Assembly: GCA_002394025.1 (NCBI GenBank)
Contig: DGSV01000014.1
Coordinates: 1-9,996, forward strand
Source: Bacteroidales bacterium UBA4353
GTDB lineage: Bacteria > Bacteroidota > Bacteroidia > Bacteroidales > Paludibacteraceae
DNA: 9,996 nt
Reading direction: 5' to 3'
Shown here in pieces: positions 1-5,426 of the stretch. Within the stretch, counting starts at the first letter, position 1. Every line of letters begins with the position of its first letter. The translations under genes and the position numbers were made by a program. Under the pieces are notes generated by a model. The model was not told where the DNA came from, searched no databases, and was given only the letters and a program-made list of their open reading frames with translations.

Positions 1-25
1 CCGGACAGTTTTTTGCTCCACTCAT
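1..25 (-). CDS. gldM: GldM/PorM, T9SS motor subunit (N-terminal 8 codons only)
   Basis: Only the first eight codons are inside the window: an ATG at 25-23 followed by codons reading MSGAKNCP. GldM/PorM proteins characteristically begin with a short polar stretch leading into a PRQKMI motif and then a single transmembrane helix, and this start fits that pattern. The gene lies 61 nt after gldL on the same strand, which is where gldM sits in known T9SS operons. In the family, GldM anchors in the inner membrane by one helix, pairs with GldL as the proton-driven motor, and reaches across the periplasm to the GldK/GldN ring. No Shine-Dalgarno sequence precedes the ATG, as is usual in Bacteroidota. 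The call rests on eight residues plus position, but the context is strong. Confidence 0.87.
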
Positions 26-86
26 GTGTCTTAAGTATTAAGCGTTATACAATACGTTGAAGATATGTTAAGTACGACGCTACTTT

Positions 87-974
87 TTAATTAAGAGCGT
101 TAAGCATATTGCCGTAAACCTTGTTAAGGTCTGCTATTTGTTGTTGCAATTGAGCCACTCCGGCCTGATATTTAGCACCTTCGGCGGCTGCGAGAGCAGT
201 AGCTTCCTGCAGTTTTGCTACTTCGGCACTTACTTTATCCAGTCCGGCAGAAGCGGCTGCGAGTTGCTGGCCTTGTTGTCCGAAGAGTTCTGTTTGTTTC
301 TTGACATTTTGCAGTTGAAGTTCATATACGGAATTGATGCTGGAGAGCACACCGTTAGTTGACTCAATATTGCGAGCATAAGCCGCGGCACCATCAGCCA
401 CTGCTGTCATGCGGTCAGCGATGGCAGCGTATGACGATGTCAGGTTAGATTGTGAAGCCACATAGCTTTCGGCTGCTTTAGAGGCTGCTTCCATGCTCTG
501 TCCGAGGCGTGATGAGGAAGAAGCAATGCTTGAAAGGCTTGTAAGCTGGTCGGCTGATTGCGCAAGATTGCGGATACCTGATTTGAGGTTCTCCATTTCA
601 AGAGATGTCAGTGCAGGAGCCTGTGAGAGGTTGTTGAGGCCTTGGTCATTGCCGCTGTGGCCACCTTTACCGGTTTGAATACCTGCGTTGCTAAGGTCGA
701 GGGGTTCGCCTTCACCTTCTTCCTTCATAAGTTGAGGGAATACGTTATTCCAGTGATATTCAGGCATTGGTTTGTCGAACACACCGATGAAGAACAAGAA
801 AGCCTCTGTTACCATACCCAGACCCAATGTGATTGATGCACCGGGAAGGTGAAGAATCTTAAACATAGCGCCGATAATAACGACTGATGCACCTAAACTG
901 TAAACTGCACCAACTAAACGTTTGGTTGAGGGACTCGCCCACCATTCGTCGAATTTTGATTTGTTGCCTGACAT
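87..974 (-). CDS. gldL: GldL/PorL, T9SS inner-membrane motor subunit
   Basis: A 295-residue protein with two N-terminal transmembrane helices (about residues 20-40 and 47-66) joined by a short loop containing KILHLPGA. It then has a long cytoplasmic tail rich in Ala, Gln and Ser that looks coiled-coil (about 120-290), ending in a VYGNMLNAL motif like that of PorL proteins. In the family, GldL multimers surround GldM helices and convert proton flow into rotation or movement that drives T9SS export and, in some species, gliding. The charged membrane residues considered essential in GldL are present: Lys39 at the end of helix 1 and Glu57 within helix 2. Residues 1-18 form a short polar, Trp-containing extension before helix 1. 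The gene follows gldK by 112 nt, the longest gap within this operon, with no clear promoter or terminator in it. The ATG at 974 is preceded by an A-rich leader. Confidence 0.95.
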   Translation of the reverse strand: MSGNKSKFDEWWASPSTKRLVGAVYSLGASVVIIGAMFKILHLPGASITLGLGMVTEAFLFFIGVFDKPMPEYHWNNVFPQLMKEEGEGEPLDLSNAGIQTGKGGHSGNDQGLNNLSQAPALTSLEMENLKSGIRNLAQSADQLTSLSSIASSSSRLGQSMEAASKAAESYVASQSNLTSSYAAIADRMTAVADGAAAYARNIESTNGVLSSINSVYELQLQNVKKQTELFGQQGQQLAAASAGLDKVSAEVAKLQEATALAAAEGAKYQAGVAQLQQQIADLNKVYGNMLNALN

Positions 975-1086
975 GTTAAAATGTTTTTAGACGTTTATTT
1001 TTTAATTTTTATTTTATTATCACAAATTCCTGCGGTCTTATTATCCGCCATGTATTCTTCTTATGCTTTATCTTATATTTTATTAA

Positions 1087-2460
1087 TTATTCTCCCATGA
1101 AAGAGCGTACGCAGCGGAATCCTATGTAGGCTCTGTCTTCAAACTGATATTCATAGGTTCTGGTACCGCACTGCAGGTAGTATGCCACGTCTTTCCATGA
1201 TCCGCCCTTGATGACTTTGCGTTTGAGTATCGCCGGGTCTTCAGCATTGGCGGTATATTGGAAGCTTGGGTTCATATCATGAATCCATTTGTTTGACGAT
1301 GGGTTAAAGGCGTCTGATGTCCATTCTGACACGTTACCTGCCATATCGAACAATCCGAAGTCGTTAGGAGCGAATGAAGCGACCTTCATGGTTACAGCAC
1401 CGGTATCGTCAGTATAGCTACCGCGCATGGGTTTGAAGTTAGCCAGATAGCAGCCTTGGTTATCGCGCACATAGTTGCCACCCCAAGGATACAGAGCCAT
1501 CTTACGTCCTCCGCGTGCCGCATACTCCCATTCAGCTTCTGTTGGCAGACGATAGCGCTGACCGCGTATTTCGTGGTTTTGGTTGAAGAGTTCAGTACGC
1601 CAGTGGCAGAATGCCTCAGCCTGTTCCCAAGTAACACCTACTACGGGGTAGTGAGCATAACCGGGATGGTTGAAATACATGGAAAGCAGAGGCTCGTTAT
1701 ACGCGAATTGGAAATCGCGAATCCAAACGATAGTGTCAGGATATACGTTAACTATTCTATTAGCTAACAGGTCGCTTTTTTGCACGAGTTTGCGAACTAT
1801 TGTCGAGTCTTTGATTTCTCCTCGCAGGTGGTCGTCTCCGAAGTATTCTACCCATGATGTATCAACACGGCATTCAGCGTCCGGGCCGAAGCATCCGCGT
1901 TTGGCATCGAATCTGTTTTTGGGCAGAGCCGCTTGGTCGAGGTTAATCCACTCGTAGCGGTAGTGCATGACGTTGGGGTCTATCGAGCCGTCATAGTCAC
2001 GCATCTGATCCAATGCGAGTAGTACGTCTTCTTCCTGCGAGTCCCAAGGAATTTTTGTCTTCCAGTTGAGGACAGGGTTTTCCTCATCAATCTCACCGAA
2101 GCGGTCAGGTTTAACGAACTCCTGCATACCGGCTTGCTGGAACAGCAGCAGACGGGCGATACTGTCGCGCACCCAATTGGTGAATTGTTTGTACTCATCA
2201 TTGGTCACCTCTGTCTCGTCCATCCAAAAGGCTGATACAGAAACCTTAACCTGTTTGTCGGGCACAGAAAATATGGTGGTCTGATTATTGATACCCATCA
2301 TAAAGGCGCCTTGTTTGATATAAACCATACCATAGGGGTTAGCCTCATGGAATGATCCTTTGGCACCAGCACCGACCAATTCGCCTTTGGGTTTTCCGCA
2401 GGCAGTGAGTAAGATAGCCACGAGGGCTAATTGCATAAGCTTTTTCATGCTCATATTCAT
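1087..2460 (-). CDS. gldK: GldK/PorK, T9SS outer-membrane ring lipoprotein (FGE-sulfatase/SUMF1 fold)
   Basis: A 457-residue lipoprotein. Residues 1-20 form a type II signal peptide ending in lipobox LTAC, so Cys21 is the predicted lipidated residue. The rest has the formylglycine-generating enzyme-like (SUMF1) fold: GMVYIKQGAFMMG (44-56), FWMDETEVTNDEY (78-90), PVVGVTW, RLPTEAEWEYAARGG (from 304), GLFDMAGNVSEWT and a C-terminal GFRC (Cys450). Between about 115 and 270 sits the long insertion typical of GldK, ending in the family stretch VYPDTIVWIRDF. GldK proteins form, with GldN, a periplasmic ring attached to the outer membrane and contacted by GldM. Compared from memory with human FGE, Cys431 matches Cys341 but the partner Cys336 position is Ala426, so enzymatic activity is unlikely. 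Three ATGs (residues 1, 3, 5) could start it, all upstream of the signal peptide core. It lies 65 nt after porP. Confidence 0.95.
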   Translation of the reverse strand: MNMSMKKLMQLALVAILLTACGKPKGELVGAGAKGSFHEANPYGMVYIKQGAFMMGINNQTTIFSVPDKQVKVSVSAFWMDETEVTNDEYKQFTNWVRDSIARLLLFQQAGMQEFVKPDRFGEIDEENPVLNWKTKIPWDSQEEDVLLALDQMRDYDGSIDPNVMHYRYEWINLDQAALPKNRFDAKRGCFGPDAECRVDTSWVEYFGDDHLRGEIKDSTIVRKLVQKSDLLANRIVNVYPDTIVWIRDFQFAYNEPLLSMYFNHPGYAHYPVVGVTWEQAEAFCHWRTELFNQNHEIRGQRYRLPTEAEWEYAARGGRKMALYPWGGNYVRDNQGCYLANFKPMRGSYTDDTGAVTMKVASFAPNDFGLFDMAGNVSEWTSDAFNPSSNKWIHDMNPSFQYTANAEDPAILKRKVIKGGSWKDVAYYLQCGTRTYEYQFEDRAYIGFRCVRSFMGE

Positions 2461-2525
2461 AATTGTTGTTACTAATCTTTTTTATCCTTCGGCATCGAGA
2501 GCTTATCTAATCAGCGTATTGCGCT

Positions 2526-3518
2526 TTATAGAATTCTTATGCTCTTGTACTTATGGTGTTTCTTGCGTCCAAGAATATTGAAACTGTAAGATAGGCAGGC
2601 TTCGTGGCTTCCTGATGACGCCTGCAGTATTTTGCTTGCCGGCAGCTCATAGGCATAAGCCAATTGCAATCCCGGGATTATGTCACCGCCGAAAATAAAC
2701 CCAACGGCATCTCCCCATCGATATGATAATCCACCTCTGATACGTTCATTATAGTCGAGCAATAGAGTTAAATCCATTGTCCATGATCTAAAATCGGACT
2801 TAAGCATAAATGCCGGTTTGAGGGTGAATTTTTTATTTCTGAGCACCCAATTATACCCTGCCATGGCGTACATGGTCCCAAAGATGGTAATATCCGTGTA
2901 ATCACCAATTTTCATCACCGGTCTTGTTACGTGTGAGTAGCTTATTCCTGCATACCACTTAGGGTTGGAGTAATAAACGCCTACTGCCATGTCGAACTTG
3001 ATGTCCGATTTATCGCTTTGCGGTATTGCTTGGTCACTGACGTTATGGTACGGTGCATTTGCCGTGGCCTGATTTCCTCCATCAGGATTATCTGCATTGG
3101 TTTCATACTCAGGGATAAAGACTTTAGAGCCCTTGAATGTTACGCTGATAATTCCGAGATCCACTCCCGCGCTTATAAAGCCGCCTCCGAGTGGGTATTT
3201 ATAAGCATATTGCACAGCTCCGGTCTGGTTGTTGAAAAGTCCGATTTTATCTGTCATAAAGCGCGCGCCCGCGCCGTGACGTGTTTTGAGGATTTTGAAT
3301 GGCGACTGGAACTGAAAGTATCCTGTCTGGGGTGCATTGTCAATTCCTAGCCATTGAAGTCTGTAGGATCCTGACGTCTGCATATAGTCCGTTTGGCCTA
3401 TCGCTGCAGGGTTGTAATGAGAATGATAGAACATGTAGAAAGCCGACTGGGCATCAAACTGCGCCCTTACGACAATGCTCATCAAGAGCAACAGTATTAC
3501 TATCAGATATTTTCTCAT
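2526..3518 (-). CDS. porP: PorP/SprF family outer-membrane protein of the T9SS
   Basis: A 330-residue protein with a type I signal peptide: Arg2-Lys3, a hydrophobic core, and probable cleavage after VRA at residue 19. The mature part begins with the family-typical segment QFDAQSAFYMFYHSHYNPAAIG and continues as alternating polar/apolar strands rich in Tyr and Gly, as expected for an outer-membrane beta-barrel. Length and N-terminus match the PorP/SprF family. In P. gingivalis PorP is required for T9SS secretion, and in gliding Bacteroidota SprF paralogs help export the adhesin SprB. Its position directly before gldK reproduces the porP-K-L-M order, so this copy is probably the core PorP rather than a cargo-linked paralog. 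The ATG at 3518 lies one base after a predicted hairpin that could affect initiation. The C-terminus is unusually basic (RKKHHKYKSIRIL) and does not end in an aromatic residue. Confidence 0.93.
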   Translation of the reverse strand: MRKYLIVILLLLMSIVVRAQFDAQSAFYMFYHSHYNPAAIGQTDYMQTSGSYRLQWLGIDNAPQTGYFQFQSPFKILKTRHGAGARFMTDKIGLFNNQTGAVQYAYKYPLGGGFISAGVDLGIISVTFKGSKVFIPEYETNADNPDGGNQATANAPYHNVSDQAIPQSDKSDIKFDMAVGVYYSNPKWYAGISYSHVTRPVMKIGDYTDITIFGTMYAMAGYNWVLRNKKFTLKPAFMLKSDFRSWTMDLTLLLDYNERIRGGLSYRWGDAVGFIFGGDIIPGLQLAYAYELPASKILQASSGSHEACLSYSFNILGRKKHHKYKSIRIL

Positions 3519-3519
3519 T

Positions 3520-3556
3520 CGCCAAAGTCCTGCCCCACTGATTTGGCGTATCAGTG
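3520..3556 (-). promoter_or_regulatory. Two overlapping, mutually exclusive hairpins before porP
   Basis: The 39-nt gap between the small acidic gene and porP holds two perfect 7-bp inverted repeats that share bases. The first (arms 3550-3556 and 3536-3542, CACTGAT/ATCAGTG, 7-nt loop) forms early in the transcript. The second (arms 3542-3548 and 3520-3526, CGCCAAA/TTTGGCG, 15-nt loop) ends one base before the porP ATG. The 5' arm of the second lies almost wholly in the loop of the first, so they cannot both form. No T-tract follows either, so they are not simple terminators. A role in setting porP translation relative to the upstream gene is inference. Confidence 0.5.
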
Positions 3557-3557
3557 A

Positions 3558-3779
3558 TTAATATTCGTCTTCATCGAAGAAGAAATCGTCTTTACTAGGA
3601 TAGTCAGGCCATATATCTTCTATGGTGTCATACACTTCTCCGTCATCTTCGATTTCTTGCAAGTTTTCTATCACTTCCATAGGTGCTCCCGAACGAACAG
3701 CATAGTCGATTAATTCGTCTTTGGTTGCCGGCCACGGAGCATCTTCCAAATTAGTGGCTAATTCTAAAGTCCAATACAT
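3558..3779 (-). CDS. Small acidic DUF2795-like protein
   Basis: A 73-residue protein starting MYWTLELATNLEDAPWPATK. The stretch from about 16 to 57 matches my memory of the DUF2795 pattern: P-A-T-K-D-E-L-I-x-Y-A near 17-27, G-A-P-x-E-V-I near 31-37, then a conserved leucine and an acidic turn. It is strikingly acidic: 23 Asp/Glu against 3 Lys/Arg, ending in an acidic, Phe-rich tail (FFFDEDEY). No signal peptide or membrane helix is visible, so it is probably cytoplasmic. Function is unknown. I chose the ATG at 3779 because the DUF-like sequence begins there; the longer reading frame would need a TTG start at 3827 and adds 16 residues (RRKR then IIIISF) unlike the family. It is the first gene after the promoter at 3878-3908 and lies 39 nt before porP, so it is probably co-transcribed with the T9SS genes. 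DUF membership is from memory. Confidence 0.85.
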   Translation of the reverse strand: MYWTLELATNLEDAPWPATKDELIDYAVRSGAPMEVIENLQEIEDDGEVYDTIEDIWPDYPSKDDFFFDEDEY

Positions 3780-3865
3780 AATCGCTGTAAAAGAAATTAT
3801 AATGATTGCACGTTTTCGGCGGCTCAAAGCGCTGTTTTCGGCTTACCGCCTTTTAGACCTAATCG

Positions 3866-3889
3866 TTAATTATTTTGCAAAATTATTAA
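3866..3889. repeat. 24-bp near-perfect dyad over the T9SS promoter
   Basis: The plus strand reads TTAATTATTTTG followed by CAAAATTATTAA. The two 12-bp halves are inverted copies matching at 11 of 12 positions, with the centre between 3877 and 3878. The dyad covers the whole -7 element and the predicted transcription start, where a repressor-type operator would lie. The sequence is very A/T-rich, so some symmetry is expected by chance. No regulator gene is in the window. Confidence 0.45.
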
Positions 3890-3908
3890 AAAATTTTGGT
3901 GTAGCAAA
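3878..3908 (-). promoter_or_regulatory. Promoter of the DUF2795-porP-gldKLM operon
   Basis: The minus strand carries TTTG (3905-3908), a 19-nt spacer, and TAATTTTG (3878-3885). This matches both halves of the Bacteroides primary sigma consensus TTTG-N19-21-TAnnTTTG with favoured spacing. Transcription would start near 3871, leaving a leader of about 90 nt before the ATG at 3779. The -33 box lies just 4 nt after the adenosyltransferase stop codon. This makes the T9SS genes a separate transcription unit from the B12 gene, though no terminator between them prevents read-through. Confidence 0.8.
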
Positions 3909-3912
3909 CACT

Positions 3913-4464
3913 TTACTGAGATTTCCACAAAAAAACATTAATTTTATCATAAAAGTGCACATTTTTTGACAAAATGTACATAAAATCGCTTAATCTATTA
4001 ACATATTGCAACAGGAAAAGGTCTGTTTTCTGGTCTTGAGGCAGCGCCAAAATGCGTCTTTCGAGTCTTCGGCATACCGTGCGGCAGACATGGCATAGAG
4101 CTATTGTCTGGTTGCCACCAGGAAGTATGAATGCGTGTTCTTGTGGCAAGCCTTGGCTGAGTTCATCTATATTGTTTTCTAACTGATGTACATCACTTTC
4201 CGTGATTATCAGTTTAAATTTTTCGCGTTTTTCAAGTGGTGTGGCCAGTGCTCCACCTATAACGAATAGTTTTTGTTGTATGTCATATAACATAGGGTCT
4301 ATCACATCTTTACGTGATGTAGGCATACTACGCAGCCAACCTATATAGCTATTTAGCTCATCAACTGTTCCATACGCCTCTAACCGAGGGTCAGTCTTGC
4401 TCACACGCTCACCACCGACTAAAGATGTTGTACCGTTATCACCTGTTTTGGTATATATTTTCAT
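3913..4464 (-). CDS. PduO-type ATP:cob(I)alamin adenosyltransferase
   Basis: A 183-residue cytoplasmic enzyme that transfers the 5'-deoxyadenosyl group of ATP to cob(I)alamin, making adenosylcobalamin (coenzyme B12). The N-terminal ATP-binding signature YTKTGDNGTTSLVGGERVSK (4-23) is intact, followed by the family segment ending YGTVDELNS (31-39). Downstream are CRTVCRRLERR (127-137), carrying the conserved Arg128 and Glu135, and YVNRLSDFMYILSK (155-168). Length is normal for the single-domain form. Leu134 replaces the Ala I would expect in the RRAER motif. Likely clients in Bacteroidales are adenosylcobalamin-dependent enzymes such as methylmalonyl-CoA mutase. The gene begins 2 nt after the methyltransferase stop, so the two are almost certainly co-transcribed. 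No clear terminator follows; the next promoter starts within 10 nt of its stop, so some read-through into the T9SS operon is possible. I give no symbol because cobO/pduO/btuR usage varies. Confidence 0.94.
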   Translation of the reverse strand: MKIYTKTGDNGTTSLVGGERVSKTDPRLEAYGTVDELNSYIGWLRSMPTSRKDVIDPMLYDIQQKLFVIGGALATPLEKREKFKLIITESDVHQLENNIDELSQGLPQEHAFILPGGNQTIALCHVCRTVCRRLERRILALPQDQKTDLFLLQYVNRLSDFMYILSKNVHFYDKINVFLWKSQ

Positions 4465-4466
4465 AA

Positions 4467-5264
4467 TTAGTAGAAACGATGCGGAATACGCAGTTTATAT
4501 TGTTTTTTAGGCAGATGTTTGTCAAGGAATAGCCATCCGCAATGATAAAGATTGAAAGCTGTAGTCACTGATTGATGTTCGCATATTTGCCGCCAGCCAT
4601 AAGTCATATCCTCTGACCAATAAATATCATCCACTATCACTACCGTGTCATCATGCATTTTTGGCAGACATAGCGAAAAATAGCGCTGCATGGCTTGTGA
4701 TGTATGATTGGCATCAATGTAAAGTATGTCGATTTTGGGCATCTCTTGTACTACTTCTTCAAGAATGTCGTTTATATTACCGATTTTAAGACTTACATTA
4801 TCGCATTTGAGGTCTTTTAATGTTTTGTTTGCCCTTGCAGCTATTTGCTCACAGCCTTCTACAGTGGTAATATGTGTCTTTTTACGGGCTCGCGACATAT
4901 ATGCCGTAGTAAGTGCCAGTGAAGTTCCTAACTCAAGTATATTGTCAGCATGAGTGTAGTCCACAAGTCGATAAACCAGTTGTGCCTGTCTGGCTGTGGC
5001 AAGGCTCGTTGCAGCAATACTTTTAACACTTCTATCGCCGGAAACGCCTGTGCCGTAGTCAGTAATAGAGAGTATTGTATTGTCGGCAAGAAGTATTTGC
5101 CGATAACGTTCCAGCAAACGATAGTCATAGTAGGGATAAGGGCTATCAATGACATACTGTACGAAGTCGAACAACTTCGGAGAGTGAATGCCATGCCCGT
5201 GCGTATTTCCGGCACTAAGACTATGGTTCAGCCATGACAATAACCTATATATTTTTTTGTCCAT
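4467..5264 (-). CDS. Class I SAM-dependent methyltransferase (O-methyltransferase-like)
   Basis: A 265-residue Rossmann-fold methyltransferase of unknown substrate. SAM-binding motif I is ILELGTSLALTTAY (109-122); Glu136 in the TTVEG segment fits the ribose-binding acid of motif II; IDILYIDANH (178-187) and TVVIVDDIYWS (207-217) resemble the metal- and substrate-side segments of O-methyltransferases, with Asp184, Asp212 and Asp213 as candidate ligands. Ahead of the SAM domain is a family-like N-terminal region with GHGIHSP (23-29) and a central DYGTGVSGDRS segment (69-79). Motif I has Ala117 where the related ELGTSLG pattern has Gly. No signal peptide is seen. It lies between the rpoC terminator and the adenosyltransferase, with its own -7 element 18 nt upstream. 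Tight coupling with a B12 enzyme suggests shared expression but does not reveal the substrate. Confident as a methyltransferase, not as to what it methylates. Confidence 0.88.
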   Translation of the reverse strand: MDKKIYRLLSWLNHSLSAGNTHGHGIHSPKLFDFVQYVIDSPYPYYDYRLLERYRQILLADNTILSITDYGTGVSGDRSVKSIAATSLATARQAQLVYRLVDYTHADNILELGTSLALTTAYMSRARKKTHITTVEGCEQIAARANKTLKDLKCDNVSLKIGNINDILEEVVQEMPKIDILYIDANHTSQAMQRYFSLCLPKMHDDTVVIVDDIYWSEDMTYGWRQICEHQSVTTAFNLYHCGWLFLDKHLPKKQYKLRIPHRFY

Positions 5265-5265
5265 A

Positions 5266-5279
5266 ACTTGCTAACAAGT
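5266..5279. repeat. Short inverted repeat between -7 element and methyltransferase ATG
   Basis: The plus strand reads ACTTG-CTAA-CAAGT: perfect 5-bp arms with a 4-nt spacer, ending one base upstream of the ATG at 5264. It overlaps the predicted transcription start. It could be a small operator or a leader hairpin, but at this length it may be chance. Confidence 0.35.
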
Positions 5280-5282
5280 CCG

Positions 5283-5290
5283 CAAAGGTA
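5283..5290 (-). promoter_or_regulatory. -7 promoter element upstream of the methyltransferase gene
   Basis: The minus strand reads TACCTTTG, an exact match to the Bacteroides primary sigma -7 consensus TAnnTTTG, in the gap after the rpoC terminator. A matching -33 box is weak: 19 nt upstream the sequence is TTCA rather than TTTG, and the spacer contains a run of eight A residues. Transcription would start about 12 nt before the ATG at 5264, giving a very short leader. It would drive the methyltransferase and adenosyltransferase genes. Confidence 0.72.
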
Positions 5291-5360
5291 ATGATTTTTT
5301 TTGGAACAGTGAATAGGAAAAAACAAATTATTTCATGATGTCAAACGCTATTTGATATAC

Positions 5361-5398
5361 ATAAAAAATGAGGGACACCACAGATAGTATCCCTCATT
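5361..5398 (-). terminator. Intrinsic terminator of the rpoB-rpoC operon
   Basis: On the minus strand, a 12-bp stem (arms 5387-5398 and 5367-5378, AATGAGGGATAC pairing with GTGTCCCTCATT, one T-G wobble) encloses an 8-nt loop. It runs straight into a T-tract (complement of the A run 5363-5368). It lies 28 nt after the rpoC stop codon. The arrangement is that of a Rho-independent terminator reading in the rpoC direction; on the plus strand the hairpin is not followed by a T run. Confidence 0.92.
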
Positions 5399-5426
5399 AA
5401 TTAAAGTAGTTTTCTAAAGCATTAGG

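Noticed and set aside
30..42. Palindrome CTTAA-GTA-TTAAG between gldL and gldM.
   Set aside because: Only 5 bp of A/T-rich symmetry in an A/T-rich gap; no T-tract or promoter box nearby, so chance is sufficient.
975..1086. The 112-nt gldK-gldL gap was checked for a promoter or terminator; it has a GCGG/CCGC 4-bp stem with a 9-nt loop.
   Set aside because: The stem is too short and not followed by a T-tract, and no TAnnTTTG element is present; the genes are probably on one transcript.
1456..1957. Two overlapping plus-strand open frames of about 100 codons opposite gldK.
   Set aside because: They mirror the gldK coding frame, overlap each other, and encode no recognisable sequence.
3780..3827. 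A 16-residue N-terminal extension of the small acidic protein starting RRKR-IIII, which could look like a signal anchor.
   Set aside because: It requires a TTG start, and the extension does not resemble the family; the ATG at 3779 begins the conserved MYW sequence and leaves room for the leader after the promoter.
3878..3898. CAAAATT/AATTTTG inverted repeat after the adenosyltransferase, considered as a terminator.
   Set aside because: The stem is entirely A/T apart from one closing pair and coincides with the promoter and its dyad, so it is a poor terminator candidate.
3945..3985. A/T-rich imperfect repeats (GTGCAC...TGTACA) in the 3' end of the adenosyltransferase gene.
   Set aside because: They lie within codons of the family's C-terminal tail and are too imperfect to call a site.
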